From NCBI GenBank assembly GCA_012842105.1, contig DUTL01000228.1, positions 1 to 6,328 on the forward strand: a stretch of DNA of 6,328 nt, in the 5' to 3' direction. Under the pieces are notes generated by a model. It saw only the letters and a program-made list of their open reading frames with translations, had not been told where the DNA came from and did not search any database. Of the stretch, positions 5,616-6,328 are shown piece by piece; position 1 is the stretch's first letter; the number at the start of each line of letters is the position of its first letter. The stretch is from Candidatus Fermentithermobacillaceae bacterium (GTDB lineage: Bacteria; Bacillota; Sulfobacillia; Fermentithermobacillales; Fermentithermobacillaceae). Made by a program: the position numbers and the translations under genes.

Positions 5616-6328
5616 TTGCTACTTGCAGTCGACGTTGGCAATACACATATTGTGGTAGGGCTTCTGGATGACGTCAAGATTCATCACAATTGGAGAATTT
5701 CCAGCCACGAGCCAAAGACCGAGGATGAATACGGATTCATCCTTCAATTAATGCTTCAGCATGCAGGTATCACAAGACATTCCATAACCGGTGGCGTAAT
5801 TGCGTCTGTGGTGCCGCCGTTGACGCCGGTTTTGGAGAAAGCCATGCAAGTGTACCTGGGAGTCAAACCTTTGGTAGTTGGCCCGGGAACAAAAACAGGT
5901 GTTGACATAAAGTACGAGAATCCAAAAGAGGTTGGGCCGGACAGGATTGCAAATGCAGTAGCAGCTTATCAGAAGTATGGCGGGCCTGTGATTGTCGTGG
6001 ATTTTGGAACTGCTACGACCTTTGATGCCATATCAAAGGTGGGTGAATATATGGGAGGCGCTATTGCCCCGGGAATTATGACTGCTACCGATGCGCTTTT
6101 CTCTAAGGCCGCCAGGCTGCCCAGGATTGAACTTATCAGGCCGCCGCAAGCTATTGGCAGGACTACAGTTCAGAGCATGCAGTCAGGAATTGTATTTGGA
6201 TTCGCCGGCCAAACAGATGCTCTGGTAAGGCGCATATCCGACGAATTGGGAGGTAGTCCTCGAGTGGTTGCTACAGGGGGCCACGCCCAACTTGTGGCTG
6301 CCGAGTCGAGCACCATAACTGTTGTTGA
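5616..6328 (+). CDS. coaX: Type III pantothenate kinase, 3' end cut by window
   Basis: CoaX phosphorylates pantothenate to 4'-phosphopantothenate with ATP, the first step of CoA synthesis. It is the ASKHA-fold form that, unlike CoaA, is not feedback-inhibited by CoA. Seen here are the N-terminal phosphate-binding VDVGNTH (5-11), VIASVVPPL (61-69), GPDRIANAVAAY (107-118) with the catalytic-region Asp109, VDFGTATTFDA (128-138) with cation-site Asp129, GGAIAPGI (147-154) and ATGGHA (219-224). The reading frame is open to the edge. 237 codons are present plus two bases of the next, and the last residues (SSTITVV) match the region shortly before the usual C-terminus, so about 20 residues are missing. 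TTG 5616 is chosen because GGGAGGGG (5603-5610) lies 5 bases upstream and it places VDVGNT at the usual position. It follows the transporter gene by 42 bases, a likely uptake-and-trap pair. Confidence 0.96.
   Translation, partial: MLLAVDVGNTHIVVGLLDDVKIHHNWRISSHEPKTEDEYGFILQLMLQHAGITRHSITGGVIASVVPPLTPVLEKAMQVYLGVKPLVVGPGTKTGVDIKYENPKEVGPDRIANAVAAYQKYGGPVIVVDFGTATTFDAISKVGEYMGGAIAPGIMTATDALFSKAARLPRIELIRPPQAIGRTTVQSMQSGIVFGFAGQTDALVRRISDELGGSPRVVATGGHAQLVAAESSTITVV

Noticed and set aside
1..6328. CRISPR array, tRNA/rRNA, insertion sequence, defence or other novel multi-gene system
   Set aside because: No regular spaced repeats, tRNA-like cloverleaf, transposase, terminal repeats or defence domains were seen. 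The recognisable genes are core metabolism and vitamin salvage.

Overview
The window is a run of six same-strand (+) genes, the last cut by the right edge. Nothing convincing is coded on the minus strand. The most likely source is an anaerobic Firmicute of the Clostridia (Peptococcaceae/Thermoanaerobacterales-like). This is an inference from roughly 50% GC, G-rich Shine-Dalgarno (SD) sites close to the 16S anti-SD complement, very heavy use of GTG and TTG starts, a formate-tetrahydrofolate ligase, an ECF-type vitamin transporter and a type III pantothenate kinase. Genus cannot be fixed from the sequence alone.

Layout: 1-167 is the tail of whatever lies upstream plus the hutI leader, with a small hairpin at 54-71. 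168-1469 is hutI (imidazolonepropionase, histidine degradation). 1534-1770 is a small unrecognised protein with one C-terminal membrane segment. 1861-3561 is fhs (formate-tetrahydrofolate ligase). 3611-4696 is a P1/DmpA-like self-processing aminopeptidase (peptidase family S58). 4697-4877 is the longest non-coding gap, a 181-base leader with a 10-12 bp hairpin. 4878-5573 is an ECF transporter S component, probably for pantothenate (panT-like). 5616-6328 is coaX (type III pantothenate kinase), truncated at the right edge.

Two themes run through it. The left half joins histidine breakdown to one-carbon metabolism. HutI makes N-formimino-L-glutamate, whose formimino group enters the tetrahydrofolate pool in organisms with FtcD and FchA (not seen here). 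Fhs interconverts 10-formyl-THF with formate and ATP, so it could harvest ATP from that group. The right half is vitamin B5 salvage: PanT-like uptake followed by CoaX phosphorylation, the first committed step of CoA synthesis. The P1 peptidase lies between them. Some members of its family cleave beta-alanyl peptides, which would give a speculative link between histidine and beta-alanine/pantothenate.

Gaps between genes are 42-90 bases except the 181-base gap before panT. No intrinsic terminator with a U-tract was found, so hutI to the P1 peptidase may be one transcript, with panT-coaX either read through or separately controlled. This is mostly metabolic housekeeping. I see no mobile element, CRISPR array, tRNA, rRNA or defence system. 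The most unusual points are the structured panT leader, the enlarged PanT-like protein and the nearly ATG-free set of starts.
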